Below are positions 1 through 11,622 of a stretch of DNA of 64,000 nucleotides, in pieces (the first letter of the stretch is position 1; every line of letters starts with the position of its first letter). Position numbers and translations under genes: made by a program. The notes under the pieces were generated by a model. That model was not told where the DNA came from. It made no database searches and was given only the letters and a program-made list of their open reading frames with translations. This DNA is from Liquidambar formosana (Eukaryota > Streptophyta > Magnoliopsida > Saxifragales > Altingiaceae): assembly GCA_039720395.1 (NCBI GenBank), contig CM077831.1, positions 15,120,982 to 15,184,981 on the forward strand. The letters are read 5' to 3'.

Positions 1-3000
1 TGAGGTCTGCTCCAAACTAGCTTTAACAGGTAAGGGTTATACCATCAACATTTTTCCGCTTCATGGGTATATGAGTAATAGTATTTCACCTATACCTGGT
101 CCTACTCAGTGGGTAGTGTTACTCAGGCAAGCTGCCTGGGCAACTCACCCATATGGTGGTGTATTGGTGGGTGAGATAATTTATATTCCCAAAATCTTCA
201 GCAATTTAAGCTCAAATGCAGGAGCTATCAGGGACTGTATGGTTGGAGAAAAGGAACTTGCTCAAATTTTTCTGGCTATCCTCAACTTGAGTGATGAGTA
301 CAAGAAATGGGCAAAGTTCTCTGTCAATGAGAATGACATATCATCAATAGACAACAAAGCAGGGTGTTCAGGTAGCTCTGAGTTGAACATGAAACACAAA
401 AAGCAATATCCCACGGATCACACACAGGTATGGGCACTTAAGTCATCATATAATATAACTAAGCAACACTTTCATATGTGTAAAAGTATTGAACTGAATG
501 ATGTAAGCATCTCTTTGCAAGTCTATTAGTTGTAATGGAAATTATTTTTGGTACAAATGCATCATAAAAGTGGCTTTAAACAGTAAAATCCATAAGTTAT
601 TCTTGTGCTTCTCTTCAGTCTTCACACTAAGCAAAAGCGGTGAAACAAATTTCTTCCGAGAGCAGTCTTCATCAATGAACACATGAACCTTCGCAAATCA
701 ACAACACAAGAAATACTTGGTAACTTTATAACTAAATGGTTTTCACTCTGAAATTTTCCTACACACAAAAACAGGACTGAACAAACACAAACCCTTGCCT
801 TTCAATGCAAACTATGACTTCCACTTAGGGGTAATCATTGGGCCGGAATGGGTTGGGCCTAAGATTTTTTGTTGGGCTGGCCTTTAAGGCTTTTACTATT
901 CATCAGGATGGGTTGTGTCATGACAGAAAATGCCAAGCCCAGCCCATAGGTTTGGTCTTAATTGGGCCTTGGGCTTGGTCCTGGGCTTTTCGGGCTTTGT
1001 CCTTTAGGGGTCATTTATATACGAAATTAAGTGCAAAATTAAATAATTATAAATTAATAATCATATGAATAACTTACATTTTTTTCACTTTTAGAAATAT
1101 GTTAATAATTATTAATATAAAGTTATACACTTATACATGACACTTATAAGTTATTAGATAATAGCTTATAATATGTTATTGGTCCTAATCATATACAGAC
1201 AAGTTGATGTAATTGCATTTTACCCCATGCATTAGTGGGTTATAGGTCGTGTTGACGTAAATTACATCAACACATCCTTATAGGACTGGATCTCGATGTG
1301 TTATTATACACTCGTACAGTTATACACTTACAAGTTGTTATCATGTAGAAATATATTATTATAAGTTATCCACATATTAACACTTAAGTTATTAGTTATA
1401 ACTTATAACTTATAAGTCATTATATTATTAGTATAGGTTAATAATTATTACTCCCTCCGTCCCACAAAGATAGGCTATTTTTGCTACTTTTTTTTATCCC
1501 AAAATGTTTGTCCACTCTGAAAATCCAAATCATAATTTTTTTGAACTTTCCTATACTACCCATTGTCATTTCAATAATTACTTTCAACATTAAACCCAAT
1601 ACCAGGTAAGAGAGGATACTTTTGGAAAAATGGAGTTTAAAAAGTGACAATTCAATGCAATGATGATTTTTCTTAGACTGCGTGTTTTGTCAAACTTGGC
1701 CTATCATTGTGGGATGGAGGGAGTAATATATATGTTAGTAGTTTATAACTTATTATAATATACTCCCTCCATTCCGATTTATCACTTTTTTCATTTTGGG
1801 ATGTTGCAAAATGTTGGATCACTTCTAAAAGTGTTTTGCTTTTCCAAAATATCCTTTACTCGATTAAAATTACAATTACTATACCAACAGTCACAGCAAT
1901 TATTACTTTTTAGGAGGGTAAAATCAGAAAGCCAAAATTAATTGGGTGACAAGGAAATTTCGTTAAATGCCTCACCTTAATATGTGTGTTTGCTCAAAGT
2001 GGTTCAAACAAATTGCAATGGGAGTATAAGGTATATGAAATGCAAATTGATAATATATATGTCAAATTGTTAACAATATGTTAAACTTTGGCTTGTAGCC
2101 TTGTAGCCATGTTGGTATGATTCATATACGAAATGTAATTTATGAATATAATTTATTAGTAATACAAGTTATATAGTATTACCAAAACTATTAAGTAGTA
2201 ACTAAATACTTATTACTTATAACTTTATAAGTTTTATATTACTAATAATTATAATCTAAAAGTTATTACGTTATATGAATGTAAAGTAATTATACAACAT
2301 AAGTTATAAGATATTTTTATAATTATAAGTTTTTTTTTTTTTTAATTCTTTTTATTTTTATAAAGTTATAATTATACATTAAAGTTGTAACTATAAAATT
2401 TATATAAAAATAAATAAATTTCAGGTTGTAGGCCGGGCTTTTCAAGCCAAATTGGGTTGGCTTGGGGTTCCCAACCAAAGGACCATGCCTAGCCCAGGGG
2501 TAATAGGTCTGGGCTTTGGCTTGGGATTTTTTTAGGCTCGGGCCATCGGGTTTTGGGCTACCCATGGGCAATAGGCTTTTTGATGAGGGCCTAGTTCCAC
2601 TGGCAGATTTTTCACAAGTTATAAACATTATATGATTGGTAACAATAAATTATATCCTAATATATATGCATTTTAGGGCTGCTCATGGGTCGGATTGGAT
2701 TGGATTTGGGTACCCACAATTTGCCCATATCATGTCGGGTTAATAGATTTCTCACCCACATCCGCCCACAACTTTGTGCTGTTTTGACCCACGCAACCAT
2801 TGGATTGGCAGATTGAGAGAAAGTCTAAGAGGCAGAGAGAATGAGATTGTCGTTGACCTTCCTTGAAGGCTAAGGTGAAGATGACAATTTACGGTGATAG
2901 GCTTGAGGGTTTCAAGTGAGGAGATAGTCAAGAGAGATCCGCCGTCAACGATAGTAAGTTAAGGATGACAGTATGTTGAGGACAATGGTTGACAGTGCTG

Positions 3001-5816
3001 GTAACGGTGAGGATATGAGATGGCAAGTAATGTCTCATGGAGACTAGAGAATCTGTAAAGGGAGAGAGAGAGAGAGAACATGAGATAAATCTGTTTTTTG
3101 TGATCTGAGAAAGGGGGCAAAGGACCTATTAGGCTTTGATGACTTCATTGACTTGATCTCAACCATTGATTTTGCAAATCAATGACCATTGTTTATATAT
3201 ATATCTATATATATATATATATATATAAAGTTGTGTTGTGCATAATAAATGATAAAGGGATTAGGTGCAAGCTAAGACCCCAAAGAGATAAGGTTAAGGC
3301 ATGATGGCCACGTGTTCAATGTTACCCAAGCTATTGTATTATATCTCGACATGTGACCAATCTCATCATGTTATATGAAAACATGTGGGCAGGTGGACTC
3401 TTAATTGGTTTTTCAAAGGAAAAATTTTACATAACAGAAAACGTGATGACAACCAAATCTTGACCACTTAAATGTTTAAGAGTGGATTTTTTCCACACCT
3501 TCAACATTCTTTTTTGTGGTCATAATTTGGCTGTCATTGCTTTTAGCAATGACTGTTTGTTATGCTAAAAGTGTCATTTTTCAATTTCTCACCTGCAACC
3601 CGCCCATAAACTGGCTTGAAATTAAAAAATCAACCTGCCACCGCCCACCCAGTTACTAGAAATTGCCCATTGAGCTGTGGTTCAACTCGGATTGGGCAGT
3701 TTGGCTAATTTTCATGGGCCTTTGGCTAATTTTCATGGGCCTTTGAGCAACCCTAATGCATATGTTTGTGTATCAAGAGAGAGAGAATTAGCAATGTTTG
3801 TCGATGTTGAGGAGAGAGAGTCTATGTTGGCAACAGGGAATGGAGAGAATGCGGGTGAATTTAGGGTTGGGAGATGCTAACGAGGAGTAAAGTATAGAAA
3901 TGGCACAGTAATTTCAGGCGAGTGTTGGTTGTCAACCGAAGGTTATTGATTAGATAAAGAGATCGGTTTGTTGTAGACAAATGAGGGCTAGAGGTGGGAG
4001 ACAAACTAGAGCTTGGATCCTTGGGATATGAGAGATATGTTCATATATATTTAATGTATATTTTAATAATAAGAATATAATAGGTTTAAAAGTCACATGA
4101 GCAACATGTGCTAACAACATGTGCTAGTGGATATGTGGCTACCATAGAATGTGCCACATCACCGGTCTGGAAGAGTTCTTCCTTATTTGTTAGTAGGCAC
4201 TTATTATCCCCCATCAAAAGTTTCATATACCCTGCCCTTTTGGAATTCTAATTCATTGTGTTTGGATGCAAGAAAGTGGAGATAAGAGAAAGAAAATAGA
4301 GGTAAAGGTAACACCTTTCCTTGTTTGCGAGTTTTATGAGGTGATAAATGGAGGGATTTAAAACCCCTCTAAGGCCCTCTTTTTTTTTTTTCCCTCCCAC
4401 TAGTGGGAGGAAATGGAGGGAAAGGAAAATGAGTTTAATGAAACTTTCATAATTCCTATTTTGCCCATCTAGTAACATAGAAGAAATTGAAGATGACCTT
4501 TGACTCCCAACCCATTTGATATATACCCCAAATTGCTAAGATTAGGGTATATTGGTAATATGCACATTCAATGCATCCTTTTTTTTTTTTTTTTTTTTTC
4601 CCAACTCTTGATTAGAGAGGAAAATAAACACTTTGTTTTCTCTTGTAGACTCCCAAGCAAGAGGAAGGACAACCACCATCCTTTATTTTTCTCTTCTCTT
4701 TGATCTCTCCTAATTAATGATTCTCTCCTAAACTCCCAAACATAGCGTTTATGATACTTGAAGGGATAGATGCCCTAACATGATAGTTATACACTTGGGT
4801 ATTAAAGAGTTAAAACAAAGAACATATTCATTTCCTGTTGCATCTTCTGAGTGTACTAGAGCCATTTGAATGATAGAAGTAATCCCTAGAGGACCTTTAC
4901 TGCTTCCTCAGTTCCTTGTTACTTCTCAACTCTCCAAGTTATTTAATTGAACTATTGGTTAAAGCACATTATTAAGGGTAAATTACAAGAAACCCTCCTA
5001 ATGTTTGTCCATTTCTTCATGTAACTCCCCAAAGGAAAAAATCGTTGCAATATCCCCTCGACAGTTTACATATTTAGTAATTAACGCCACCATTAATCGC
5101 AGTTCGTGGAAGTAGTGGGCACGTGACGATTAGGGCATATATTTCCATATTTGCCCTTTTGCAGCCAAAACAGTTTTCATGCCTCCCCATGTGTGTTTTA
5201 AACACCTTTGGAATGCATGGTTTTGGACTTTTGGTCGTAGAAGAGCAAATATGGAAATATATGCCCCTTAGAACGTCACGTGATGTTCCGTCTAATTCCA
5301 CGAACGGCGATTAACAGTGGCATTGTTAAATGTTATAAACGGTTAGGGGACATTGCAATGATTTCTTCTTTAAGGGAGTTACATGAAAAAGGGCCAACAT
5401 TAGGGGGGTTTCTTGTAATGTACCCTATTGTTAATGTGCTTTAGGAGTGAACACAATGTGGCACCCATTTAATTTCCGTGGTTCCTTTTTTCCCATTTCA
5501 TTTGAAGTTGACATTCATAGGTTTTTCCCTTTTCATTTGAAGTTGATATTTAAAAATGTTCATACAGGATTTCATAGTGAATGATGTTCGTCGAACCCTA
5601 TTTGAGGCAGTTTCATCTTTCGATGGTGTTCTAGAAGACGAAAAGGATATGCTAAGGCTTATTGAAGTGCAGTTCACAGCGTTGCGGGATGCTCTTCATG
5701 TGCATGAGGACTTGGACTTGGATGCTCACAAAAAAGTTGCTACTAAACTGCTTAACTTGTATCGTACTGGGAGGCTTGGTCATTATATTTTAGACACTGT
5801 CCCAAGGAATGCTTAG
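1..5816 (+). CDS. DAR/YlqF-type GTPase, mitochondrial SIN2 / DAR GTPase 2-like (3' exons only)
   Basis: C-terminal part of a circularly permuted GTPase of the YlqF/RbgA family, which acts in assembly of the large ribosomal subunit in bacteria and organelles. Visible exons are <1-29 (reads EVCSKLALTG), 222-427 and 5568-5816. Exon 1 ends in phase 1 before GTAAGG at 30. The acceptor AG is at 220-221, giving GAIRDCMVGEKELAQ. The second donor GTATGG is at 428 (phase 0), the last acceptor CATACAG ends at 5567, and the last exon starts DFIVNDVRRTLF and ends GRLGHYILDTVPRNA, then stop. The permuted G4-G1-G3 motifs lie upstream of the window. The LALTGAI..VGE..LAQ helix and the C-terminal ATKLLNLYRTGRLG segment are typical of plant mitochondrial DAR GTPases. 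Which of the two Arabidopsis paralogues (SIN2 or DAR GTPase 2) is closer cannot be decided. The final intron is 5140 bases and full of transposons. The visible exons are intact. Confidence 0.85.
1451..1723. mobile_element. Stowaway-type MITE (Tc1/mariner), 273 bp
   Basis: Terminal inverted repeats start CTCCCTCCGTCCCACAAAGA at 1451 and end with the complement ATTGTGGGATGGAGGGAG at 1723. TA dinucleotides flank both ends (1449-1450, 1724-1725). The CTCCCTCCGT terminus and TA target site are diagnostic of Stowaway elements. A short minus-strand reading frame inside has no coding character. Confidence 0.85.
1763..2024. mobile_element. second Stowaway-type MITE, 262 bp
   Basis: Starts CTCCCTCCATTCCGATTTAT after a TA at 1761-1762 and ends GCAATGGGAG before TA at 2025-2026. 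The right terminus has decayed relative to the left. It lies 40 bases from the previous Stowaway but differs inside, so it is an independent insertion. Confidence 0.75.
2674..3755. mobile_element. hAT-like non-autonomous element, 1.08 kb
   Basis: Termini are TAGGGCTGCTCATGGGTC (2674) and, inverted, TAGGGTTGCTCAAAGGCC (ending 3755). Flanking octamers ATGCATTT (2666-2673) and ATGCATAT (3756-3763) agree at 7 of 8. The right end carries a doubled TTTGGCTAATTTTCATGGGC motif (3710-3744). There is an (AT)n stretch near 3197-3227. No transposase reading frame. Confidence 0.65.
4258..4747. mobile_element. probable MITE with GTGTTTGG / CCAAACATAGCG ends
   Basis: Left end GTGTTTGGATGCAAG and right end CTCCCAAACATAGCG form an imperfect inverted repeat. 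The interior has purine-rich then pyrimidine-rich halves and poly-T runs (4381-4392, 4579-4599). The right terminus resembles the MITE at 27305-27470 (CCAAACATAGCG). No clear target duplication was seen. Confidence 0.4.
4976..5425. mobile_element. palindromic MULE-like MITE, 450 bp
   Basis: A near full-length inverted repeat. The left end GGGTAAATTACAAGAAACCC is mirrored by GGGTTTCTTGTAATGTACCC on the right, and the arms can be followed inward to about 5160/5240 (GCATATATTTCCATATTTGC and its mirror). Flanking nonamers CATTATTAA (4967-4975) and TATTGTTAA (5426-5434) agree at 7 of 9, as expected for Mutator-like insertions. It lies just before the last exon of the DAR GTPase gene. Confidence 0.7.
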
Positions 5817-5950
5817 TGTCTCTTTGCTATGTAATATATTCTTGGCGTTTTGTTTAGTTTTGAATAGACACTGCAGTTCTGACTGGGGAAAAAGGAAAGA
5901 AGAATACACTACAGTTCAAGTTGGAACATATGGAGTGGACAAAGAAAATT

Positions 5951-6735
5951 TTTTATTTTTTATTTTTTTTCCTTTTTGGATAAGTGAGTAAATATATTCC
6001 AAAACAAAAAATGTACAAGTAAACACAATCAAAGGTGAAGAACCACAAAACAAAGAGCCTAGAGGAGGAATCAAAGAAGACAAACCATCTCAACAGGAAA
6101 CACACCCAAATAAGCTAGGTCCAAAGAAAAGCTTATAAGGATGTATTAAAGAGAGAAACAACAACCTTCACAGCCCGAGAGGGCAAACAAAAACTACCAA
6201 GAAATGGTCCAACAGTGGTTAACTGTGCATTATCAATAATGTTGCTGAAGCTTAGCTTTATAGCAAATGTCATGCACAAAGCAAATAATGACAGCATTAG
6301 GTTATCTAAACACATTCTTATGGATTCTCCCATTCCTTTCACACCATTTATGGTAAACTGAAGCATCCTATGCCATCTTCTTGATTGAGTTGCTAATGGA
6401 GTTACCTTTTAGGTTACGGACAGCCCAAAGAAGCTTGTTATTCCAGAATCTAGAATGGCACGAAACAATACAAATGCGAATGATTTCTCCCCAAATTGTA
6501 ACTGCATAACAGCATTGAAAGAAAGATGTTCTCTGCTTTCAATTTGATTTTGGAAAAGAGGGTGCGTAGGCGTGTAGCATTCTAGATATGGCCCCAAGCT
6601 CTCAGTTTATCTTTAGTAGTTAACCTGTTGTGGATGGCTTATCCATAAAATAAAAGCATGTTTGCATGACTTTTGGGGAACCGCACAGTTTGTGCCAATC
6701 AATTTCAAGGTGACAATCTCAGATTGTTTCCAAGG
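5951..6735 (-). pseudogene. LINE 3' end relic with zf-RVT-like domain
   Basis: On the minus strand, broken frames between about 6200 and 6600 give IESREHLSFNAVM, NKLLWAVRNLKGNSISN and YHKWCERNGRIHKNVFR. Together these match the order of the reverse-transcriptase zinc-binding (zf-RVT) segment of plant L1-type LINEs. Stops and frame changes interrupt it throughout. The plus-strand T-rich tract at 5949-5972 would be the poly(A) tail of a minus-strand LINE. The reverse transcriptase domain proper is not present, consistent with 5' truncation. Confidence 0.55.
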
Positions 6736-6836
6736 CCGTATTACTGGGCAGGGTCATAATTGGGCTGGTTACGGGTTGGTTTTGGGTTTGCACAGTAATT
6801 GGGTTGGGCATAACCCAAACCATTAATGGCACAAAT

Positions 6837-7235
6837 AACATAAGGGTTGCAACCCCCTATTCTTATCACCCCACCTCCCATCCTTTAGGTTTTTAAGGTT
6901 TTATGCAAAATATAAAAGGTTTTTATGAAAACCGGCCGTGTTGTCTACTAGAAAACATCATTTTAAACAACTTTGTAGAAGAAATTTTTACCTAAATCTA
7001 TTGTTTAAATATACTTTTTAGCCATTTATAGCCTTTATTTCATTTTTTGCCAAAAAATCTACCTAAACGATAGATTTTGGAAAAACTTTATTGTGCAAAG
7101 TTGTTCAAAATGATGTTTTCTGGTGGACCAATGGCTGGTTTTGCAAAAACCTTTTATATTTTTCATAAAATCTTAAAAACTAAAAAGAAAGGGGTGTGGT
7201 TATAAGAATGGAGGGTTGCAATAGCCATTCCCATA
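6837..7235. mobile_element. palindromic MITE, family shared with 54600-54921 (copy 1)
   Basis: A foldback of about 400 bp. The outer arms are GGGTTGCAACCCCCTATTCT on the left and, inverted, GGCTATTGCAACCCTCCATT on the right. The inner arms carry AACAACTTTGTAGAAGAAAT and TCATTTTAAACAACTTTG mirrored around 7030. The same inner sequence recurs at 54.6-54.9 kb with different outermost bases. No coding potential. Confidence 0.7.
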
Positions 7236-7252
7236 ATATAACCCATTAATGG

Positions 7253-7280
7253 CCCAACCCAACCCAACCCAACCCAACCC
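7253..7280. repeat. short (AACCC)n tract
   Basis: About five tandem AACCC units beside other GGGTTGGG-type motifs. The unit is not the TTTAGGG of most plant telomeres. Confidence 0.8.
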
Positions 7281-7611
7281 ATTTATCCTAAACCGAGACC
7301 CACCCAACCCATCCAAGTTGCCAGGCCTAGGCAGTAATGTCTGGAATGAGCGGATTAGGTTTAAAATGACTAAGTGTAGTTGACTCCAAATCCAATTTTG
7401 TTGAGAAATAATTGCACTGACTTTGTATTGGGTTGGTAGTGCTGCGTCATCTATGATTTTTATCTAAGAGTATTCAAGTGGACGCCAGAAATCGTGACAA
7501 AGAAAGTTTGACATACCATTGCCGATGGCGTTCTTGATGAATGGCCTCATCTAATCTTGCAATTTGAGGAGTTTTCTCCATACCCAAGAGCATTGAGATA
7601 GAGTTTTGACG

Positions 7612-9330
7612 AAAGAATTACTCTTAGATAAAAATGCGTCAGCTCTATTAAGTTTTGAACATATGCTTTAACTATTGTTAGCATGGTTTGCATATTTAAT
7701 TAGTAGTGAGCATGCTTTTTTTTCTTTTTTTTTTTTTCGGAGAATTTCATTATGGAGTTTTATTTTCATAGGACTGTGCCAGAAATTTTTCATGGGAAAA
7801 TGCTCATTGACCCACAACAATGGTCTCACCCCAATTCGGCATACTTCATTTTATAACACATTTAATTTAAAATTGTGAATGTTCGGAGAAGAGCTCAAAG
7901 TATTGTAGCAAGACAACTTAGCTTGTATTTTTAACGTGGTGAGAAAATAGAGATATATTTAATTTAATTTTTTGTTTGTTTATTTATTTATTTATTTTTT
8001 GTAATATCATAAAATCCCTTCGGACAAATCCTAGGTCCATATAAGATCCCACAACCCATATAGATTAGGTAAGTTCAGGGGTAGAACCAGGAATTTTAAG
8101 TTGTTGGGGCCAATGGCTAGCCTAAGAAATATGTAAGCCGAGTCCTCAGATAGGATTTCATTCTTCAAGAACAAAGACACCCAATGTCCCAGCCCCTAAC
8201 TCTCAACTTAGATGGAATAATTTATTATGATATGAAATTTTTTATATATAAAGTTTTCAACTTTTCATTTTAATAGAGCATTAGAGCAAAAATCAAGACA
8301 ACATTATGTGATTGTAAAAATTAAAGTATTTATATAAGAATATAAAATGAAGATTGAAAAGGAGAAGTGGTCTAAGTGGAGAATTTACTTAGTTTATAGT
8401 TACATGACCATTGTGGCATTGACCGTATGATCGAAAAGCCGAAAAGGTTTTCTGCTAATTTTGTTCTCTTGCACCAAAAAGACTAGAAGAGAATATGTTA
8501 TATGTGGTGTTGTCTTTTGAATTTTTTCCAAAATCCAAAACTCAATTCCTCTTTAGATAATTAGGAGAGATTTCTTTGTGGAGGAGATAAACTGATAAAA
8601 GGGATTTAGAGAATTAGGGATTTCACCAGATGCAAAGAGTACCAAAAGAAGAAGGAAATGGGACTAACCAACTGAGGGTGTGCATTGGAAAAGACGAAAA
8701 GCTGCAAAAGCATATGGGTGGCTGCCATCTAGGGATTAGGGAAAAATAGAAGTGATTTGACGAAAGTATACTCTTAAAGTCATCCTTTTTATCTAGAAAT
8801 TGGGTTAGTTTGGTAAAATTCAAGCATTAAGTTTGATTTGGTAAGGTGCATCCTACCAATTGTGGTGGTCCCCTAGTGCATTTTGTACACATGTTGCAAA
8901 ACTATAGGTAAGGTCAATTTTTTTTTCCAAAATTTTGCAGGGGCCATGGCCCCCCCTGGTCCCTTATATGTACCGCCCTTGGGAAAGTTTAAAGGCAATG
9001 ATTGAAAACCATGACACCTTATGTGGGAGGCCCCATGAGGCATGGTTCCTTGCCAACTGAACTAACCTTAGAGGTTTGAGTCTCATATCACTCCATGAAG
9101 AAAGCCTTCATGGTCTTATGACTCGTATACATATCTTCCTGCCTTCCCGAAGCAACTCGATATAATAAAATTAATAAAAATATGTGGAGTGAAATATTTC
9201 TTCTAATTTGGAATCTGCCAAAATTTCTTTTAATCAAATTGCAGAAACTATTGGTCTAGTCGGTCTAGATGATCAGTGAGGCATCGATCCTTTTTCATAA
9301 TGTTTATCGATCACCTATAGCTCGCATCAT
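7612..9330. repeat. relic of the kiwellin-associated repeated unit (no gene left)
   Basis: Two stretches match the DNA upstream of the minus-strand kiwellin copies. 7620-7960 (TTAGATAAAAATGCGTCAGC, TAGTGAGCAT, CTTAGCTTGTATTTTTAACG) matches 32055-32290 and 40930-41480. 9190-9320 (TCAAATTGCAGAAACTATTGG and following) matches 29690-29790 and 32490-32530. A hAT element at 8076-8981 splits them. No kiwellin coding sequence was found next to it, so this is a gene-less or very old copy. Confidence 0.55.
8076..8981. mobile_element. hAT-like non-autonomous element, 906 bp
   Basis: Starts CAGGGGTAGAACCAGG and ends GTACCGCCCTTG (inverse CAAGGGCGGTAC). The target duplication is GGTAAGTT (8068-8075) against GGAAAGTT (8982-8989), 7 of 8. 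GGGGCC-rich subterminal stretches lie at both ends. It belongs to the same terminal type as 13829-14177 and 42782-44759. Confidence 0.75.
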
Positions 9331-9562
9331 GACCATCATCATCACCCTCATAATTAATATGTTCTATCTTGTCCAGTGGCTCAGTTGTTTGAGGTGCTTG
9401 TATATTGTTCACCATACAAATTGGCAATAACCTAACAAAATTCCTAGAAGACATAAAAGGACAGAAGAGGTCTCCATCAGAAGAAATTGTGTTTCCTTGA
9501 TTATTTTCATATGAAGAAAATGTGGGTTCAAAAGGATCTTACGGCCGGCTGCACTTTATATA

Positions 9563-9787
9563 TATATATATATATATTTTATTTTATTTTTGCCAAGCAA
9601 CGAGGTGTCCGAACTGTCAGAACCCGACTAATCCCGGCTCCTCCCGCTGGGCCACCGCCCCATGAGGTCGTTTAATGTCCAGGTTAATAGCCCTGGTGGC
9701 TAGCCAAGTAAGATTGACTGGTTTCGAACCCGAGATATCTGAGTTTACAACTCCCCCCTTTGCCGCTAGGCCAACTCTCGTTGGTTT
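9563..9787 (-). mobile_element. tRNA-derived SINE
   Basis: Read on the minus strand, the element opens with a pol III A-box-like TTGGCCTAGCGGCAAAGG and, about 35 bases on, a B-box-like GGGTTCGAAACC. A tRNA-unrelated body and an A-rich tail follow (T-rich on the plus strand at 9577-9592). It is bracketed by TGCACTTTATATA (9550-9562) and TGCACTTTTTATA (9788-9800), a 12-of-13 target duplication. The promoter boxes, tail and duplication agree in orientation. Confidence 0.7.
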
Positions 9788-9808
9788 TGCACTTTTTATA
9801 TTAAGCAT

Positions 9809-10091
9809 TGTAGGAAATAGTAATTCATATAGTTATTAATATGGCTCATATATATGAGTGCTTCATGCTTCAAGAATAGGGTGTTTAGGAAACATAAGAG
9901 TCATTAATTAGGTGAATGTATGAATTGTGTGCATGTATGAGGGTTCTATATAAAGGGGTGTCACCCTTACACACAGTAAGAGAGACGAAGCAAGGAAGCA
10001 AGCAAGTTACAAAGAAAGTCTATTGGGAATCTGTACGACCCTCAAGACGTATATCTCCATAGTTGCGTGTGCCTTCGAATTCCGGCCTACA
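9809..10091 (+). mobile_element. LTR of a retrotransposon (283 bp) followed by a primer-binding site
   Basis: Perfect short inverted ends TGTAGG (9809) and CCTACA (10091). Inside are a TATA-like TTCTATATAAAGG (9942-9954) and a leader ending at CCTACA. Three bases downstream, TGGTATCAAATTCTG (10094) resembles the site pairing with initiator tRNA-Met (family usual TGGTATCAGAGC). No second LTR and no gag-pol was found downstream, so it is a 5' remnant of a copia or TRIM-like element. Confidence 0.6.
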
Positions 10092-10225
10092 AAGTGGTAT
10101 CAAATTCTGTCTCTGTTTTTATGGTGGTGATGGCCAACATGCCTATGTCCCTCAGGTTTGGTCTCTAATGACAAAAATCAACTCTTATTGTGCTAAGTTT
10201 GAGCATAAAAATAAATTATATAAAC

Positions 10226-10227
<2 letters not shown>

Positions 10228-10263
<36 letters not shown>
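10228..10263. repeat. (ATT)n microsatellite
   Basis: Twelve tandem ATT units in the sequence downstream of the LTR remnant. Confidence 0.9.
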
Positions 10264-11039
10264 TGGGTTACTATTAGAGGAGTTCGAATTGTTATTAGTA
10301 TTTTATAAAAGAGTTGAGCATCCTAGAACAATCTAACATCCTAAGGAGGTTGGCACCTTAGAAAGCTCCTAATCATGTGCTTGTTCATAACTCTAAATAT
10401 AATTAATTTGAAGAAGAAAAGAACTATAAAGCTTAAAATGTAAATGAAAAAACATATATATATCTGGTCTCGGTGGTTTATAAAAACCACATTCCAACTC
10501 ACAAAACCAAGACTAAATTGAGAACTAATAGTAAGGCATCCCATTATATTCATGGGTAATATTCCTAGTTATTAAATCTGGTGTAGACAACCATCATGTG
10601 CGAAAGGAGTAGGATTAATACCCTCTCAGTAAATATGCAATCTTCAAAAACAACATTCTTTTACCATTTTATCTTTCTAATCAATCAGTCCTGATGATTT
10701 TATTGTAAACCCGCAATTACTGGGTTGTACGTAGTTAGGTTTCACTTGCGTAACCCAATAACAACCTGTTTAACAAATGGTAGGGAGATTGGAAATCTTT
10801 GCGAGCATTAGGGCTTTCTCTTTAGAATTGCTATCTATTATTATGAAATTTAGAATCTTTCAATTATGTGAAGTCTCTAGAGATGAGGTTCAGGAAGCAC
10901 AACATCTAGATGTAATGGCTAGGAGAGGTTGTCTTGATGTTTGTTGGTGCTCTTAATCTCCCCTTTGTCCCTTATTTTTTGTTGTTGAAAGATCTGCTAT
11001 TACTAGCGAAAATATGAAAAAAAAAAAACAAAATATCAT

Positions 11040-11590
11040 TAATTACCCAAACCCATTAATTTATTACGGACAGGTTTGGGCTGGTTTGTTAGTTTGGGTT
11101 TGTAAACAATTTATACATATTGCACATAGCAAATAAATCACGGGTCTAAGAGTTACCTCTTGCGGAAGAGACCCGAGAAGGACCGTCGCTTGTCGTTACG
11201 AGCCCGCGGGTTGTCGTACGCCATCTGAATGCTGTGAACACGAACCAATCCTTCGTGTACGCTCTACCATCGCTGTGTAAGGCGTAGGGATCGCTACTAG
11301 AGTCCTCCCTTTGTTCCACGCTTCCAAATCCATAAGGCCATGGTGATGCCTTAGAGAGAATACTAGAGAGAGAGAGGGGAGAGTGGCTGTACAGAATGAT
11401 AGAGGGTGCATAGAGAGGCTAACCCTAATCTGTAGAGAAAGCCACCTTAAATAGTTTCCTATAAGTCCTAAACCTAATAGGACTAGGGTTCCACACACAC
11501 TAGGAAACCCACTCAATAGGAAACACTTATGAGGTCTACTACCCGCATGTGGGCGGACCACGGGTATGGGTCACGTACCCGACCCGAATA
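11040..11590 (-). mobile_element. LTR-like retroelement fragment, unassigned
   Basis: A GC-richer block than its surroundings. On the minus strand it has a TATA-like CTATTTAAGG (about 11450), then a CT-rich leader with CTCTCTCTCTCTAG (about 11360-11380), and ends in CGGGTCTCTTCCGCAAG-type sequence. This order (promoter, pyrimidine-rich leader) resembles LTR R/U5 regions. Termini were not established. A hAT-like terminus is also conceivable near 11610 (inverse TAGGGTTGGCAATTTAG). Confidence 0.3.
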
Positions 11591-11622
11591 TTAACAGGGT
11601 CTAAATTGCCAACCCTAGCTAG

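Larger units (their letters stand above)
826..2593. mobile_element. hAT-like non-autonomous element with GGCCCA-rich subterminal regions
   Basis: Begins TAGGGGTAATC at 826 and ends GAGGGCCTA at 2593. The flanking octamers CTTCCACT (818-825) and GTTCCACT (2594-2601) agree at 7 of 8, a hAT-size target duplication. Both ends (838-1015 and 2425-2590) are crowded with GGGCC/GGGCTT motifs in mixed orientation, the usual look of hAT subterminal repeats. The interior is very AT-rich and holds two Stowaway MITEs. It lies in the last intron of the DAR GTPase gene. No transposase was seen. Confidence 0.55.

Noticed and set aside
838..1068. 76-codon frame rich in Gly, Leu and Trp
   Set aside because: A translation of GGGCC/GGGCTT motifs at a hAT end, not a protein.
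5074..5314. Paired sense and antisense frames of about 70 codons
   Set aside because: They arise from the palindromic MULE-like MITE at 4976-5425.
7253..7280. Telomere-like (AACCC)n
   Set aside because: The unit is five bases, too short, and not the plant TTTAGGG type. It lies next to GGGTTGGG motifs of a transposon end.
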